Positions 1 through 10,300 of a DNA stretch of 64,000 nt are shown here, in pieces (the stretch's first letter is position 1; each line of letters begins with the position of its first letter). Origin of the DNA: DASQZK01 sp963771005 (lineage in GTDB: Bacteria > Bacteroidota > Bacteroidia > Bacteroidales > GCA-2748055); NCBI GenBank assembly GCA_963771005.1, contig CAVYRO010000002.1, positions 1-64,000 of the forward strand. Reading direction: 5' to 3'. The notes under the pieces were generated by a model. It searched no databases. It was given only the letters and a program-made list of their open reading frames with translations, and had not been told where the DNA came from. Position numbers and translations under genes: made by a program.

Positions 1-394
1 CATTTAAGCGCATAGTCCGGGCTTCGTCCTTTGTAATACGTCTTTGTATCAACTGGGATCCCACCCCCACCGTCGACGCCGACCGCCCTTAATGCGATTC
101 ACCCCCCTAATCTCAGCGTCCCCTTTTTGACTTTTTGATGAAAAGTTATCAACACTACAGATTATCAGTACGTTGGATAACCCCGAACTCATAGTTTTGG
201 GGATTCGCTGAAGTGGATGAGGAACACTAATTTGACGGAAAAATATGATTTGGTGAAGTGGAAGAGGAACAGGAATTTTACGGATTCAAATGCCTATCGG
301 AATGGATTTTCACGGATGAGGATTCTTAACCTACCTAACCACCTGAAACATAATTATTAAACCCCTCCGGGGTTTTGGTGCGTGCGTCCTCCTT
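1..394. other. Non-coding left flank
   Basis: No gene is recognisable here. The first 150 bases resemble nothing I can name. From about 200 to 330 the text (deletion-rich phrases such as ggtgaagtggaagaggaac and cctatcggaatggattttcacggatgagg) matches the dispersed intergenic repeat also seen at 5590-5720 and 2600-2650. At 361-376 a palindrome aacccctccggggttt resembles the second small palindrome of the array that follows. Confidence 0.5.
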
Positions 395-2330
395 ACCACG
401 GGCGTAACCGTGGCTAATACAATGGATCCCCTCCGGGGAGAAGAATCTTCTAAAACGAACCACCTGCAACGATCTGCAACCATATCAAACCGTTTCAAAC
501 CATTTCAAACCATTTCAAACCGTTTCAAACCATCCAAACCGTTTCAAACCATCCAAACCGTTTCAAACCATCAAACAACAGGAAACATAATTATTAAACC
601 CCTCCAGGCTTTCGTATGCGTGCGTCCTCCTTACCACGGGCGTAACCGTGGCTAATACAATGGATCCCCTCCGGGGAAAAGAATCTTCTAAGACGAACCA
701 TTTCAAACCATTTCAAACCATTTCAAACCATTTCAAACCATTTCAAACCATTTCAAACCGTTTCAAACCATCCAAACCGTTTCAAACCATCCAAACCGTT
801 TCAAACCATCAAACAACAGGAAACATAATTATTAAACCCCTCCAGGCTTTCGTATGCGTGCGTCCTCCTTACCACGGGCGTAACCGTGGCTAATACAATG
901 GATCCCCTCCGGGGAAAAGATTCTTCTAAAACGAACCAACCTGCAAACACATTTCAAACCGTTTCAAACCATTTCAAACCATTTCAAACCATTTCAAACC
1001 ATCCAAACCGTTTCAAACCATCCAAACCGTTTCAAACCATCAAACAACAGGAAACATAATTATTAAACCCCTCCAGGCTTTCGTATGCGTGCGTCCTCCT
1101 TACCACGGGCGTAACCGTGGCTAATACAATGGATCCCCTCCGGGGAGAAGAATCTTCTAAAACGAACCACCTGCAACGATCTGCAACCATATCAAACCGT
1201 TTCAAACCATTTCAAACCATTTCAAACCGTTTCAAACCATCCAAACCGTTTCAAACCATCCAAACCGTTTCAAACCATCAAACAACAGGAAACATAATTA
1301 TTAAACCCCTCCAGGCTTTCGTATGCGTGCGTCCTCCTTACCACGGGCGTAACCGTGGCTAATACAATGGATCCCCTCCGGGGAAAAGAATCTTCTAAAA
1401 CGAACCATCTGCAACGATCTTCAAACCATTTCAAACCATTTCAAACCATTTCAAACCATTTCAAACCGTTTCAAACCATCCAAACCGTTTCAAACCATCC
1501 AAACCGTTTCAAACCATCAAACAACAGGAAACATAATTATTAAACCCCTCCAGGCTTTCGTATGCGTGCGTCCTCCTTACCACGGGCGTAACCGTGGCTA
1601 ATACAATGGATCCCCTCCGGGGAGAAGAATCTTCTAAAACGAACCACCTGCAACGATCTGCAACCATATCAAACCATTTCAAACCATTTCAAACCATTTC
1701 AAACCGTTTCAAACCATCCAAACCGTTTCAAACCATCCAAACCGTTTCAAACCATCAAACAACAGGAAACATAATTATTAAACCCCTCCAGGCTTTCGTA
1801 TGCGTGCGTCCTCCTTACCACGGGCGTAACCGTGGCTAATACAATGGATCCCCTCCGGGGAAAAGAATCTTCTAAAACGAACCACCTGCAACGATTTGCA
1901 ACCATATCAAACCATTTCAAACCATTTCAAACCATTTCAAACCGTTTCAAACCATCCAAACCGTTTCAAACCATCAAACAACAGGAAACATAATTATTAA
2001 ACCCCTCCAGGCTTTCGTATGCGTGCGTCCTCCTTACCACGGGCGTAACCGTGGCTAATACAATGGATCCCCTCCGGGGAGAAGAATCTTCTAAAACGAA
2101 CCACCTGCAACGATCTGAACCATATCAAACCATTTCAAACCATTTCAAACCATTTCAAACCGATTCAAACCATCCAAACCGTTTCAAACCATCCAAACCG
2201 TTTCAAACCATCAAACAACAGGAAACATAATTATTAAACCCCTCCAGGCTTTCGTATGCGTGCGTCCTCCTTACCACGGGCGTAACCGTGGCTAATACAA
2301 TGGATCCCCTCCGGGGAAAAGAATCTTCTA
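395..2330. repeat. Tandem array of nine ~238-bp REP-like units
   Basis: The block beginning accacgggcgtaaccgtgg occurs at 395, 633, 871, 1102, 1340, 1579, 1817, 2036 and 2273, giving periods of 238, 238, 231, 238, 239, 238, 219 and 237. Each unit has two small palindromes (ccacgg-gcgtaa-ccgtgg, then tcccc-tcc-gggga), a short conserved linker, a variable run of 10-bp repeats (tttcaaacca and variants with cg or tcc), and a conserved tail that includes aacaggaaacataattatta. The 81-residue reading frames that run through the units are all the same peptide, start at GTG inside a palindrome and come from repetition, so I do not call them genes. Unit length differs mainly through the number of 10-mers. 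Confidence 0.9.
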
Positions 2331-2340
2331 AGACGAACCA

Positions 2341-2580
2341 TTTCAAACCATTTCAAACCATTTCAAACCATTTCAAACCATTTCAAACCATTTCAAACCA
2401 TTTCAAACCATTTCAAACCATTTCAAACCATTTCAAACCATTTCAAACCATTTCAAACCATTTCAAACCATTTCAAACCATTTCAAACCATTTCAAACCA
2501 TTTCAAACCATTTCAAACCATTTCAAACCATTTCAAACCATCTCAAACCATCTCAAACCATCTCAAACCATCTCAAACCA
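2341..2580. repeat. 24 tandem copies of a 10-bp repeat
   Basis: Twenty perfect copies of tttcaaacca are followed by four of tctcaaacca. This is the expanded last unit of the upstream array. The sequence after it (to about 2650) is the dispersed repeat with the palindrome attccga-cagcca-tcggaat. The long run would be a natural site for replication slippage and copy-number change. Read as protein it gives a periodic SNHFKPFQTI pattern, which is an artefact. Confidence 0.95.
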
Positions 2581-2722
2581 TCTTCAACAATCAAACCCGC
2601 GATCATCCGTCAAAATCCATTCCGACAGCCATCGGAATCCACATTCCATATTCATCTCCTTCTTGCTGATGTGAAGTTTTTTTTCTTTTTTTGCTGTAGC
2701 ATTTAAATAAACATAACAATAA

Positions 2723-2872
2723 ATGAGTTTTATTAAAGATCTCTGGAGATTTTTGCGGGCGCGGAAGCTTTGGTGGCTGATCCCCGTCATCCTATTCCTT
2801 ATCATTATCGGCGTACTGCTGATCATCGGGGGCAACAGCGCAATCGCTCCTTTTATCTATACCTTATTCTGA
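2723..2872 (+). CDS. DUF5989 family small membrane protein
   Basis: A 49-residue protein starting MSFIKDLWRFLRARKLWW, followed by one hydrophobic helix (about residues 19-37) and a short tail ending IYTLF. The basic, tryptophan-rich amphipathic start followed by a single transmembrane helix is typical of DUF5989, which usually sits next to SxtJ. The stop codon lies one base before the start of the SxtJ gene, so the two are almost certainly co-transcribed. Function is unknown; it is probably a small subunit or anchor for the membrane protein encoded next. It is the first gene after the repeat array, and the carbamoyltransferase often found upstream of such pairs is absent. Confidence 0.8.
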   Translation: MSFIKDLWRFLRARKLWWLIPVILFLIIIGVLLIIGGNSAIAPFIYTLF

Positions 2873-2873
2873 A

Positions 2874-3233
2874 ATGGATAAAGTAAAAACAAAGGAAACC
2901 ATACTGACCATTACCCTGGGATTCATAGCACTCTATCTCGCTTTTGACAGGGTATGGCTTCTGTATGTTGCATTCGCCACGGGTGTTACAGGGCTTTTTT
3001 CCCAATATGCAGCACTGGTCATCCACAAGGCATGGATGAAGCTGGCCGATATCCTGGGATACATCATGTCCCGGATTATCCTTGGAGCGGTGTTCTTCCT
3101 CATCCTGGTTCCTGTAGGTGCCCTTGCGAAAATTTTCAGGAAAGATTTCATGTATCTTAAAAGGAGGCCCGGAACTTACTACCACGAGAGGGATCATCAA
3201 TTTACACCCCAAGATTTCAACGACCCATGGTAG
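2874..3233 (+). CDS. SxtJ family membrane protein
   Basis: A 119-residue protein with about three hydrophobic segments (residues ~9-27, ~30-48 and ~62-85) and a hydrophilic C-terminal tail rich in charged and aromatic residues (RRPGTYYHERDHQF). Size, topology and the adjacent DUF5989 gene match the SxtJ family, named after a gene in saxitoxin clusters but widespread in bacteria with no toxin. Its role is unproven; it commonly travels with carbamoyltransferases and SGNH hydrolases, suggesting modification of surface or secreted glycans or metabolites. The gene overlaps the next one by 7 bases, indicating translational coupling. Confidence 0.75.
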   Translation: MDKVKTKETILTITLGFIALYLAFDRVWLLYVAFATGVTGLFSQYAALVIHKAWMKLADILGYIMSRIILGAVFFLILVPVGALAKIFRKDFMYLKRRPGTYYHERDHQFTPQDFNDPW

Positions 3234-4420
3234 GAAAAGCGACTAGTGGGAATACACCGCGGAGAAATACGTTCTGGATTGCAATGAAACGTATCTTTTT
3301 CTCCGTACTCATAATAGCCGGGCTGGATTTCGTCTCCGGATGGATACTGATCCCGGAAAATTTCAGTTCCTTCCGGACGAAACATTATTATTACCATCAT
3401 GGCTTACTGCCCAACAAGGATACCCGGGGCCAGTGGGGTTCACTGATCTACCCCGTGAAAACAAATTCTCTGGGCTTTATGGATTCGGCCGTTGAGAGAA
3501 TTCCCGCCGTATCGGATAATTACCGGATACTTATCCTGGGAGATTCCCATTCGGAAGGAGTTGGTGTCCCTTACCTCAAAACCTTTAGCGGTATCCTCGC
3601 CAGGGATCTGAAACCATCGGGTATTGAGGTCCTCAATGCTTCATGTATAAGCTACAGCCCCAAAATTGAGTACCTGAAAGCCAGGTATCTCCTGGAAAAA
3701 TTGAAATTGAAGGTGGATCATATTTTTGTCCTGATCGATATCTCCGATCTCCAGAACGAACTTGTATATGATAAATTCAACCCGGATCCGGACATTCATT
3801 TCGGAAAGGATCTCCTCATGCGCGCCGGGAAATTTATGAAGGAGCATTCCTTCATAACCTATATGGTTACAACCATTCACGAGCACAAACAACAGGATGA
3901 GTTTCTGAAAACGGCAAAACTTTTCGATGTTAAAGGCAAGGAGGGTGAGACCGACACCTACCGGCTCTATGCAGGATTTTTTGATCATTTCAATGATAAG
4001 ACCCTGTTATCTGATCCGCAATTCCACGGAGTGGGTGAATGGTACTATAATGATAATTTCAGACCGCTTGCCGATAAAGGTATCGATTTGGGAGAGCATT
4101 ACCTTAAACTCCTTAAACAACTTTGTGACAGCCGGGATATCGGTCTTACTATTTCCGTTCATCCATGGCATCCCCAGGTACTTACCGGTGACCCGGAGGA
4201 TTATTATGTGAAGCGTTGGAAATCATTCGCTTCTGATAATGGTATAGAATTCATGAATCTTTTTCCGGTTTTTATTGATGGTATGAACCCGGTGATCACA
4301 ACGCAAATGTATTACATTAAGAACGATAACCACTGGAATGAGTATGGACACAGGAAGGTGGCTTCATATCTTGAACCTTATTTTCTAAGCACGTATAAGA
4401 ACGACCTTGAAAAGAAATAA
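3227..4420 (+). CDS. Membrane-anchored SGNH hydrolase-like protein
   Basis: A 397-residue protein with an N-terminal signal anchor (MKRIFFSVLIIAGLDFVSGW, residues 20-39). An SGNH/GDSL hydrolase fold follows: block I is LILGDSHSEGVG, with the nucleophile serine in GDS, and the C-terminal catalytic pair appears as NDNHWNEYGH. This type removes or transfers acyl groups on glycans or other surface molecules; the substrate cannot be told. ATG 3284 is a likelier start than 3227 for the anchor, but 3227 gives the coupled overlap with SxtJ. It overlaps the TPR gene by 14 bases, so the four genes 2723-5411 form one operon. Confidence 0.75.
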   Translation: MVGKATSGNTPRRNTFWIAMKRIFFSVLIIAGLDFVSGWILIPENFSSFRTKHYYYHHGLLPNKDTRGQWGSLIYPVKTNSLGFMDSAVERIPAVSDNYRILILGDSHSEGVGVPYLKTFSGILARDLKPSGIEVLNASCISYSPKIEYLKARYLLEKLKLKVDHIFVLIDISDLQNELVYDKFNPDPDIHFGKDLLMRAGKFMKEHSFITYMVTTIHEHKQQDEFLKTAKLFDVKGKEGETDTYRLYAGFFDHFNDKTLLSDPQFHGVGEWYYNDNFRPLADKGIDLGEHYLKLLKQLCDSRDIGLTISVHPWHPQVLTGDPEDYYVKRWKSFASDNGIEFMNLFPVFIDGMNPVITTQMYYIKNDNHWNEYGHRKVASYLEPYFLSTYKNDLEKK

Positions 4421-5411
4421 GACTATATATCTTTTAATTTTGCTTAGCCTGATTGCACTTTTCGGATGCAAACACAGGGATAAAGGCATGGAAAAGGTGC
4501 TTGAGGTGAAGAATGATCCTGCATCTACCGATTATATGATCCGGCTTGCAGAGATGAGCTATTTGACTGGGGAAAAGCCCGGGCCTGATTTTTCCGTCAG
4601 CCTCATCCGCGACATCATCCTGGAACGGTATTTCGAGGAGGCGGGATATGCCATCGATCACCTGTTGGATCTGTATGGCCCGGACGCGACCCTTTATTAC
4701 CTGAGGTCCGTTTGTTTGCGGAACGAGCACGAATATTCCAGGGCCGGGCAAATGATCGGAAAGGCAATTAAATTAGAGGGAAACAATGAGATTTACAAAA
4801 CGGAAGATCAGAATGTGAAAGATGAAGCACGGAAATGGGCCGCCATCGATTCACTCAACCGCCTCATCCGTGACGACAGGTATGATTATGGATTGAAACT
4901 TGAGCGGGCAAAACGTTTACTGGCTATCCGTGAATTTGATGCAGCCATATATGATGCCGATACGGTGCTCAGGGCAGACAGTTCCCGCAGTGAGGCCCGG
5001 TTTGTTAAAGGGATATCCTTATTGCTTTCGAAAAGATATGATCTGGCCCTGCCGGAATTTAGGATCCTGGCCGGGCTCTCACAGTCCCCGGACGAAAAGA
5101 GTTATACATTTTATTATCAGATTGCAGAAACCCTCGACAATAATTCCGGTCTCATCGATAAGAATCCATCCGATCCTGCCCCCTATATAAATTCGGCAAA
5201 AGCACTTGCCCGGATATCAGAATCATCCGAAGCCATCTCACTTCTTGATAAAGGCCTTGAACATAATCCGGATAACAACAACCTTATGTATGCAAAGATC
5301 CTTGTTTATCTGCAGAGCGGCAATAAGCAAGCTGCAAGGAACATGATGGATGCCTTACGTGCCAAAGGTTTCAATGTGGATCCCGCCGTCAGGAAGGCCC
5401 TTTCGGAATGA
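4407..5411 (+). CDS. TPR-repeat lipoprotein
   Basis: A 334-residue protein. The signal peptide ends in a lipobox (LIALFGC, Cys21), so it should be a lipoprotein. The rest is alpha-helical with repeated TPR-like pairs, for example around residues 105-140, 165-215 and 240-325 (ISLLDKGLEHNPDNNNLMYAK is a clear TPR helix pair). It probably acts as a periplasmic or surface scaffold, perhaps for the SGNH enzyme whose 3' end overlaps it. No catalytic motif is visible. It is the last gene of the 2723-5411 operon and is followed by a repeat-rich gap. Confidence 0.7.
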   Translation: MKRNKTIYLLILLSLIALFGCKHRDKGMEKVLEVKNDPASTDYMIRLAEMSYLTGEKPGPDFSVSLIRDIILERYFEEAGYAIDHLLDLYGPDATLYYLRSVCLRNEHEYSRAGQMIGKAIKLEGNNEIYKTEDQNVKDEARKWAAIDSLNRLIRDDRYDYGLKLERAKRLLAIREFDAAIYDADTVLRADSSRSEARFVKGISLLLSKRYDLALPEFRILAGLSQSPDEKSYTFYYQIAETLDNNSGLIDKNPSDPAPYINSAKALARISESSEAISLLDKGLEHNPDNNNLMYAKILVYLQSGNKQAARNMMDALRAKGFNVDPAVRKALSE

Positions 5412-5449
5412 AATTGCCAACAAATGGAATTTTTTACATTTTGATTTTT

Positions 5450-5577
5450 TTATAATGCATTACAATTTATAGCCAGATTTTTTGTAATGCGATACAATTT
5501 ATTTTCAAATTTATTGTAATGCGATACAAAATTTTATTGAATTTATTGTATTGCATTACAATTTTTATTGAATTTAA
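5450..5577. repeat. Four 16-bp palindromes at exact 32-bp period
   Basis: Near-palindromes of the form TTGTAATGCGATACAA begin at 5450, 5482, 5514 and 5546, so each is 32 bases from the next (about three helical turns). The outer two centre on TGCATTA and the inner two on TGCGATA. The spacers are AT-rich and less conserved. The array lies between the 3' ends of convergent genes, so it is not a normal promoter operator. It could be a protein-binding array or a small palindromic minisatellite. Confidence 0.75.
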
Positions 5578-5583
5578 TAAGAA

Positions 5584-5890
5584 GGAAGAAGAACACAGAT
5601 TTGACTGATTTGTGCGGATTCCGATGGCTATCGGAACGGATGAAGATTATTTGGTGATTGGTGAAGTGGAAGAGGAGGAGGAACGCGGATTTGACGGATC
5701 AACACAGATTCTCACGGATGAAGATTTTAACTTTAAACAACCTGAAACTATTAAATTCGCGAGCACCCGTCAAAATCTGTGAAAATCCGTGTTCCTCTTC
5801 TCTCAAACCATTTCAAACCATTTCAAACCATTTCAAACAATTCTTTCCGTGATAATTGTGAAATCTGTGGTGAAACTCCCTAAAACCCCT
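5584..5890. repeat. Dispersed intergenic repeats in gene-free gap
   Basis: This gap contains pieces of the same dispersed repeats found elsewhere in the window: acacagatttgactgatttg with the palindrome attccgatggctatcggaac (5616-5637), a ggtgattggtgaagtggaag phrase, a second cacagattctcacggatg phrase, and a short run of the 10-mer tttcaaacca at about 5803-5842. It ends in gtgaaatctgtggtgaaactccc. No credible gene is present; a 64-residue frame over it follows the repeats. Confidence 0.75.
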
Positions 5891-5895
5891 GAATC

Positions 5896-5927
5896 AAAAA
5901 AAAGGCCCCCTTACGGGAGCCTTTTTT
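5896..5927. terminator. Bidirectional intrinsic terminator
   Basis: A GC-rich hairpin aaaggccccc-ttac-gggagccttttt is flanked by an A-run on the left and a T-run on the right, so it can stop transcription from either side. It sits just past the stop codon of the minus-strand gene 5946-7112. Confidence 0.75.
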
Positions 5928-5945
5928 ATCGAATTAAGGAAATTC

Positions 5946-7112
5946 TTATTTCATAACTTTATAAACATCGTCACCTACTTTAACAATGTATAAACCCTTG
6001 TTAAGATCAGATACGTTCAGCGTGCTGACGTTTGTTGCTGATTTAACTTTCTGGCCTACAACAGAGTAAATGTCAACGTTCACCGGTGAGTCATATCCTT
6101 TGAATTTCAGGATATTGTCAAAGATGAAAGCGCGTTTTGTTGCTGTTGTGAAGAGGTTTTCAACACCTTCGGGACCGAATTCCTCGGGTGAGAAGGTGAG
6201 GTGACCGTTGTAATAAACAGCTTCAAAACCGTCGTTTGTATTTGAACTCCACATCTGGGATACTTCTCCGGGTGTACCGGCGATATCCTGTGTTGAAGCG
6301 GCTTTAACATCGAAGGAGATGACGTCCATGCCTTCGGCCGTAGGATCGTAGGCTGTTTGGTTGGATGCGTCGGTTGCACCCCATTCGTCGGTGAGGTAAG
6401 GCATGTTTGTGGCAAAGTTGAAAGCAACGATTGCCCAAACCGTATTATCACCGGTAACAACCCAGTTGGTTTCAAAGGTTGAAGGATCAGCGAGGGCTGC
6501 ACCCCATGAACCGTCCTGGCCGTGGCTGGAAACGTTTTCGTCGCAACCGGCTGGCTTGATACGGGCTTTTCCGCCGCCAAGTTCAGTAAACCTGGCATAC
6601 TGTTTGTTTTTCAAGGTGATGTCATCACCTGCTGCATCAAAACCAGCATCGTAACGATCCTTCTCATTGGGAGCGTAGCAAATCTCGAAAAGCCGGGTAT
6701 CTGCATCAGTGGCATCTGTAGTTTTGAAGTTCGTGTCGATGAATTTCAAAAGTACATAGAGATTCTCGTCATCCCAGAACGTTTTAAAAGCAGCACCGTA
6801 GGTAGCATCGCCATCCAGGTCAAAAGGATTAACGCTGCCGTCACCGGGTACCGTAGCGAATGTAATATTGTTCTGGTCCCCAAGGAGGTCCCAGAGTTCC
6901 ATGATATTGGTTTCATCCATGTCAGCGACAGGCGTGAGCTCAAAGCTTGACTTTATCTTAAGAGCCGTAACTTCAGCCTTATCGTAAGGATTGTCTGCCC
7001 ATGATACATCAGCCGGATAGGTGATCCATGAGATGGGTGTAAAAGGCCCCTGGGCGAAAACGCCAGCAGTAAAAGCCATTAATAATACGAGAAATGAGTT
7101 GAATTTTTTCAT
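5946..7112 (-). CDS. CBM9-like sugar-binding protein with T9SS sorting domain
   Basis: A 388-residue protein. The signal peptide MKKFNSFLVLLMAFTAGVFAQ ends at AQ, and this ATG (7112) is preferred over the GTG/ATG 10 codons upstream. The body has the pattern of CBM9-like domains: a beta-rich fold with AAFKTFWDDENLYVLLKFID near residue 120, typical of family 9-like carbohydrate-binding or heme/sugar-binding modules. The last ~75 residues form a type-A T9SS sorting domain (VDIYSVVGQKVKSA ... LNKGLYIVKVGDDVYKVMK), so the protein should be exported across the outer membrane and anchored at the surface. It is divergent from the SusC gene, and probably works with the same locus. Confidence 0.7.
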   Translation of the reverse strand: MKKFNSFLVLLMAFTAGVFAQGPFTPISWITYPADVSWADNPYDKAEVTALKIKSSFELTPVADMDETNIMELWDLLGDQNNITFATVPGDGSVNPFDLDGDATYGAAFKTFWDDENLYVLLKFIDTNFKTTDATDADTRLFEICYAPNEKDRYDAGFDAAGDDITLKNKQYARFTELGGGKARIKPAGCDENVSSHGQDGSWGAALADPSTFETNWVVTGDNTVWAIVAFNFATNMPYLTDEWGATDASNQTAYDPTAEGMDVISFDVKAASTQDIAGTPGEVSQMWSSNTNDGFEAVYYNGHLTFSPEEFGPEGVENLFTTATKRAFIFDNILKFKGYDSPVNVDIYSVVGQKVKSATNVSTLNVSDLNKGLYIVKVGDDVYKVMK

Positions 7113-7309
7113 ACGCTGAAATTTTTGTAGTTGGTTAAACAATAATATGACTTAAAAATTCGATTAGCCAAAGTAACTTTTTTTTTTGACTTTTACAAAT
7201 CTTTCATTTTTTTTTAGGATTTATATATTTTAAATAAGGAGCGGGAATTCGGGAATTAAATTATTTTTTATAAACTTGTAATGTAAATCAATCCATAAAG
7301 CTAACTAAC

Positions 7310-10300
7310 ATGAAAAAAAATTTACCAGGACTAAAAGCGCTTCTGCTTTTGGTATTTTTTACATTATGGGGCATGCAGGCCTTTGCGCAACGCCAGATTA
7401 CCGGCGCAGTGGCGGATGCATCTTCAGGTGATCCGCTGATCGGGGCCACCATCCAGGTCAAGGGTACCACCCACGGCACCGTGACCGATCTGGATGGAAA
7501 CTATTCCATCAGTGTCGATGGTCCGGAATCTGTCCTCGTATTTTCCTATGTGGGGTACGATTCAAAGGAAGAGACGGTTGGAGACCGCTCCATAGTGAAT
7601 GTATCCTTGTCCGAGCAGGCAACCCAACTCCAGGATGTGGTTGTCATCGGATATGGTACGGTCAAGAAAAATGATCTTACGGGATCAGTGGCAGTCGTAA
7701 GTTCCGAAGATCTGAACCGCATTCCCGCTTCCACCTTTTCGAAGGCACTCCAGGGAAGGGCAGCCGGAGTGATCGTTTCGAATACCTCGGGGCGTCCGGG
7801 TGCCGGAGTTTCAATCAATGTCAGGGGAGTGGGTTCTATCACACAAAATCCAAATCCCATTTATGTCATTGACGGGGTGATCACCTCCAATCTCAGCGCC
7901 ATTAACCCTTCCGATATTGAGAGTCTCCAGGTGCTGAAGGATGCATCTGCAACCGCTATCTATGGTTCCGATGGTGCAAACGGTGTTGTCATCATCACTA
8001 CCAAGAGGGGCCAGTCTGGAAAGACTCAGGTTCACTACGACGATTATTTCTCGATGAGCCTTGTGCCGAAAAAATTCGATGTTATGAATGCCGACCAATA
8101 TGCTGCATTCTACGAACCTTTAGTTACAGGTACCGATAAAATACCTTACACCGACGCTTTCCGCCAGGCCTATTACGGCGACGGGTGGAATACGGGATCT
8201 GACTGGCAGGACCTGATCACCCGGACCGGGAAAACCCAGAACCATTACCTCAGGGTTTCCGGGGGAGGTGAAAACAGTAACTTCAGTATTTCAGCCAACT
8301 ACCTTGATGAGCAGGGCATCATCCTGAAAACGGGAGCCAAACGGTATAACATCCGCGCAAATTCTGATTTCAATATCGGGGATCATCTGCAGATGGGTGA
8401 GACTTTCAATTTGAGCCGGCGGGTTGTACAGGACGGCGACGGCAATTTCAACGCCGCCAACATCGCCGCACCCACCATGAGAATCTATGACGACAGCAAC
8501 CTGGGCGGTTTTGCAGGACCCCAGCAGGATTTCGGTTTCGATGTCAACGGTGACGGGGTTATCGATGCTACGGAACATTTCGCTTCCACCGGAAAAAGCG
8601 ACCGTTCCAACCCGCTCGCTGAAGCCAGCTACCGGGATAATTTCTCTTATAACAACGGCGTAATGGTGAACCTTTACGCTAAATACAGCCCGTGGGAATG
8701 GCTTACCTACAGGATCTCGCCGTCGGTCGAACTGAATAACAACCATTCCGATAATTGGCTTCCGGCATATGAAATGGGTGTCCGCAGTAATGCCAGGGCA
8801 TCACTTACCGACAATTACAGTGAATTTATCGGACTCATGCTGGAGAACCAGCTTACCTTCAATAAATCTTTCGGCGATCATAACCTTACCGCCACAGCTG
8901 TATACCAGGTCAGAAAGAATGACGGATCCAGCATTTCAGGAACAGGATATGGATTTTCACATCCAAACCTGCCTGTGTTATCCCAGTCCGAAGAAGCTGA
9001 CCGTGTCCTCAACGGTTACCGGAATTCTCCATTCCGCCAGTTGTCTTACCTTGGCAGGCTTATCTACGGGTACCAGGACAAGATTCTTTTTACGGGGTCA
9101 ATCCGTCGTGACGGAGTATCCCGGTTCGGCCCGTCCAACCGCTGGGGAACCTTCCCTTCCGCTTCACTCGCCTACAAGCTCAGTGAAGATTTTCTGCAGA
9201 ACGTTGATCAGATCAATATGCTGAAGCTGAGGGTAGGCTGGGGAAGCACCGGTAATTCAGCCATCGGGGATTTTAATTACGACGATTTCCTCTCAGGTAC
9301 GGATGCTTTCGGCCCTGTTTTCGGGAGACCACAGACCCTAGTTCCCGCGACCTATATTTTCTACTCTTTTGCCAATCCGCTCATTAAATGGGAGGCTGCA
9401 AAAATGTGGAATTTCGGGATTGACCTGAATGCACTCAATAATAAAATTCAGCTTACGGCTGAATATTATATAAAGAATCAGGATGACCTTCTGGTACATG
9501 TCCCGGTTTCCATTGCATTCGGACGCTCGGGCGACGGATCGGAACCCTGGGCCAATGCAGGGAAAAACCAGAACCGCGGATTTGAGTTTACCGGTACGTG
9601 GAAGGATTACAGCGGCGCCTTTAAATACTCTGTTTCTGCGAACTTTACGACCATTAAGAATGAAGTCATCTCCCTTCCACAACCACAGATCTACGGCCCT
9701 TCCGGGCGTAATATCACCCTTGTCGGGAATAGCATCGGCAGCCTCTATGGCAGGGTGGCCGAGGGAATCCTCCAGCCGGGCGATTTCGAACAGGATGAGA
9801 ACGGTAACCTTGTCACCGATGCGGCCGGTCACTATACTCTCCTCGGGCCCAAACAGGAAGCCGGAACAGCCCCCGGCGATCTGAAATACCGTGACCTGAA
9901 CAAGGACGGGATCATCAATGACCTCGACCGGACCATCATCGGAAAAGCTGTTCCCGACTTTATTTATGGTTTTAATTTCGAGTGCAGTTACAAAGACTTT
10001 GATTTCTCATTCTTTTTAAACGGGATGCAGAATTTCGATGTCTACAACTTGCAAAGGGTTGGCCTGGCAACTTTTACGAACCAGGATATAGGGAATAATA
10101 AACTGGTGGATTTTACCAATAACTATTATACAATTGAAAATCCATCGGGCGAGTACCTCAGGATCGATCCCAACGATCAGAACCATAACAGCTACGAATC
10201 CACCTGGTGGGTGGAAAACGCTTCCTTCCTGAGGGTCCGGGATGTGCAGCTCGGCTATAACCTGCCGCAGAAGCTCCTTGGTTCGGTCGGTATCTCAAGA

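Noticed and set aside
410..1839. Series of 81-residue reading frames with identical MANTMDPL starts
   Set aside because: All arise from the same tandem unit, start at GTG within a palindrome and are periodic artefacts of the 10-bp repeats; no independent coding evidence.
395..2580. CRISPR array
   Set aside because: Units are ~238 bp with variable microsatellite runs, not short repeats separated by unique spacers, and no cas genes are present.
8291..8746. Minus-strand frames inside the SusC gene
   Set aside because: Antisense shadows of a conserved TonB-dependent receptor.
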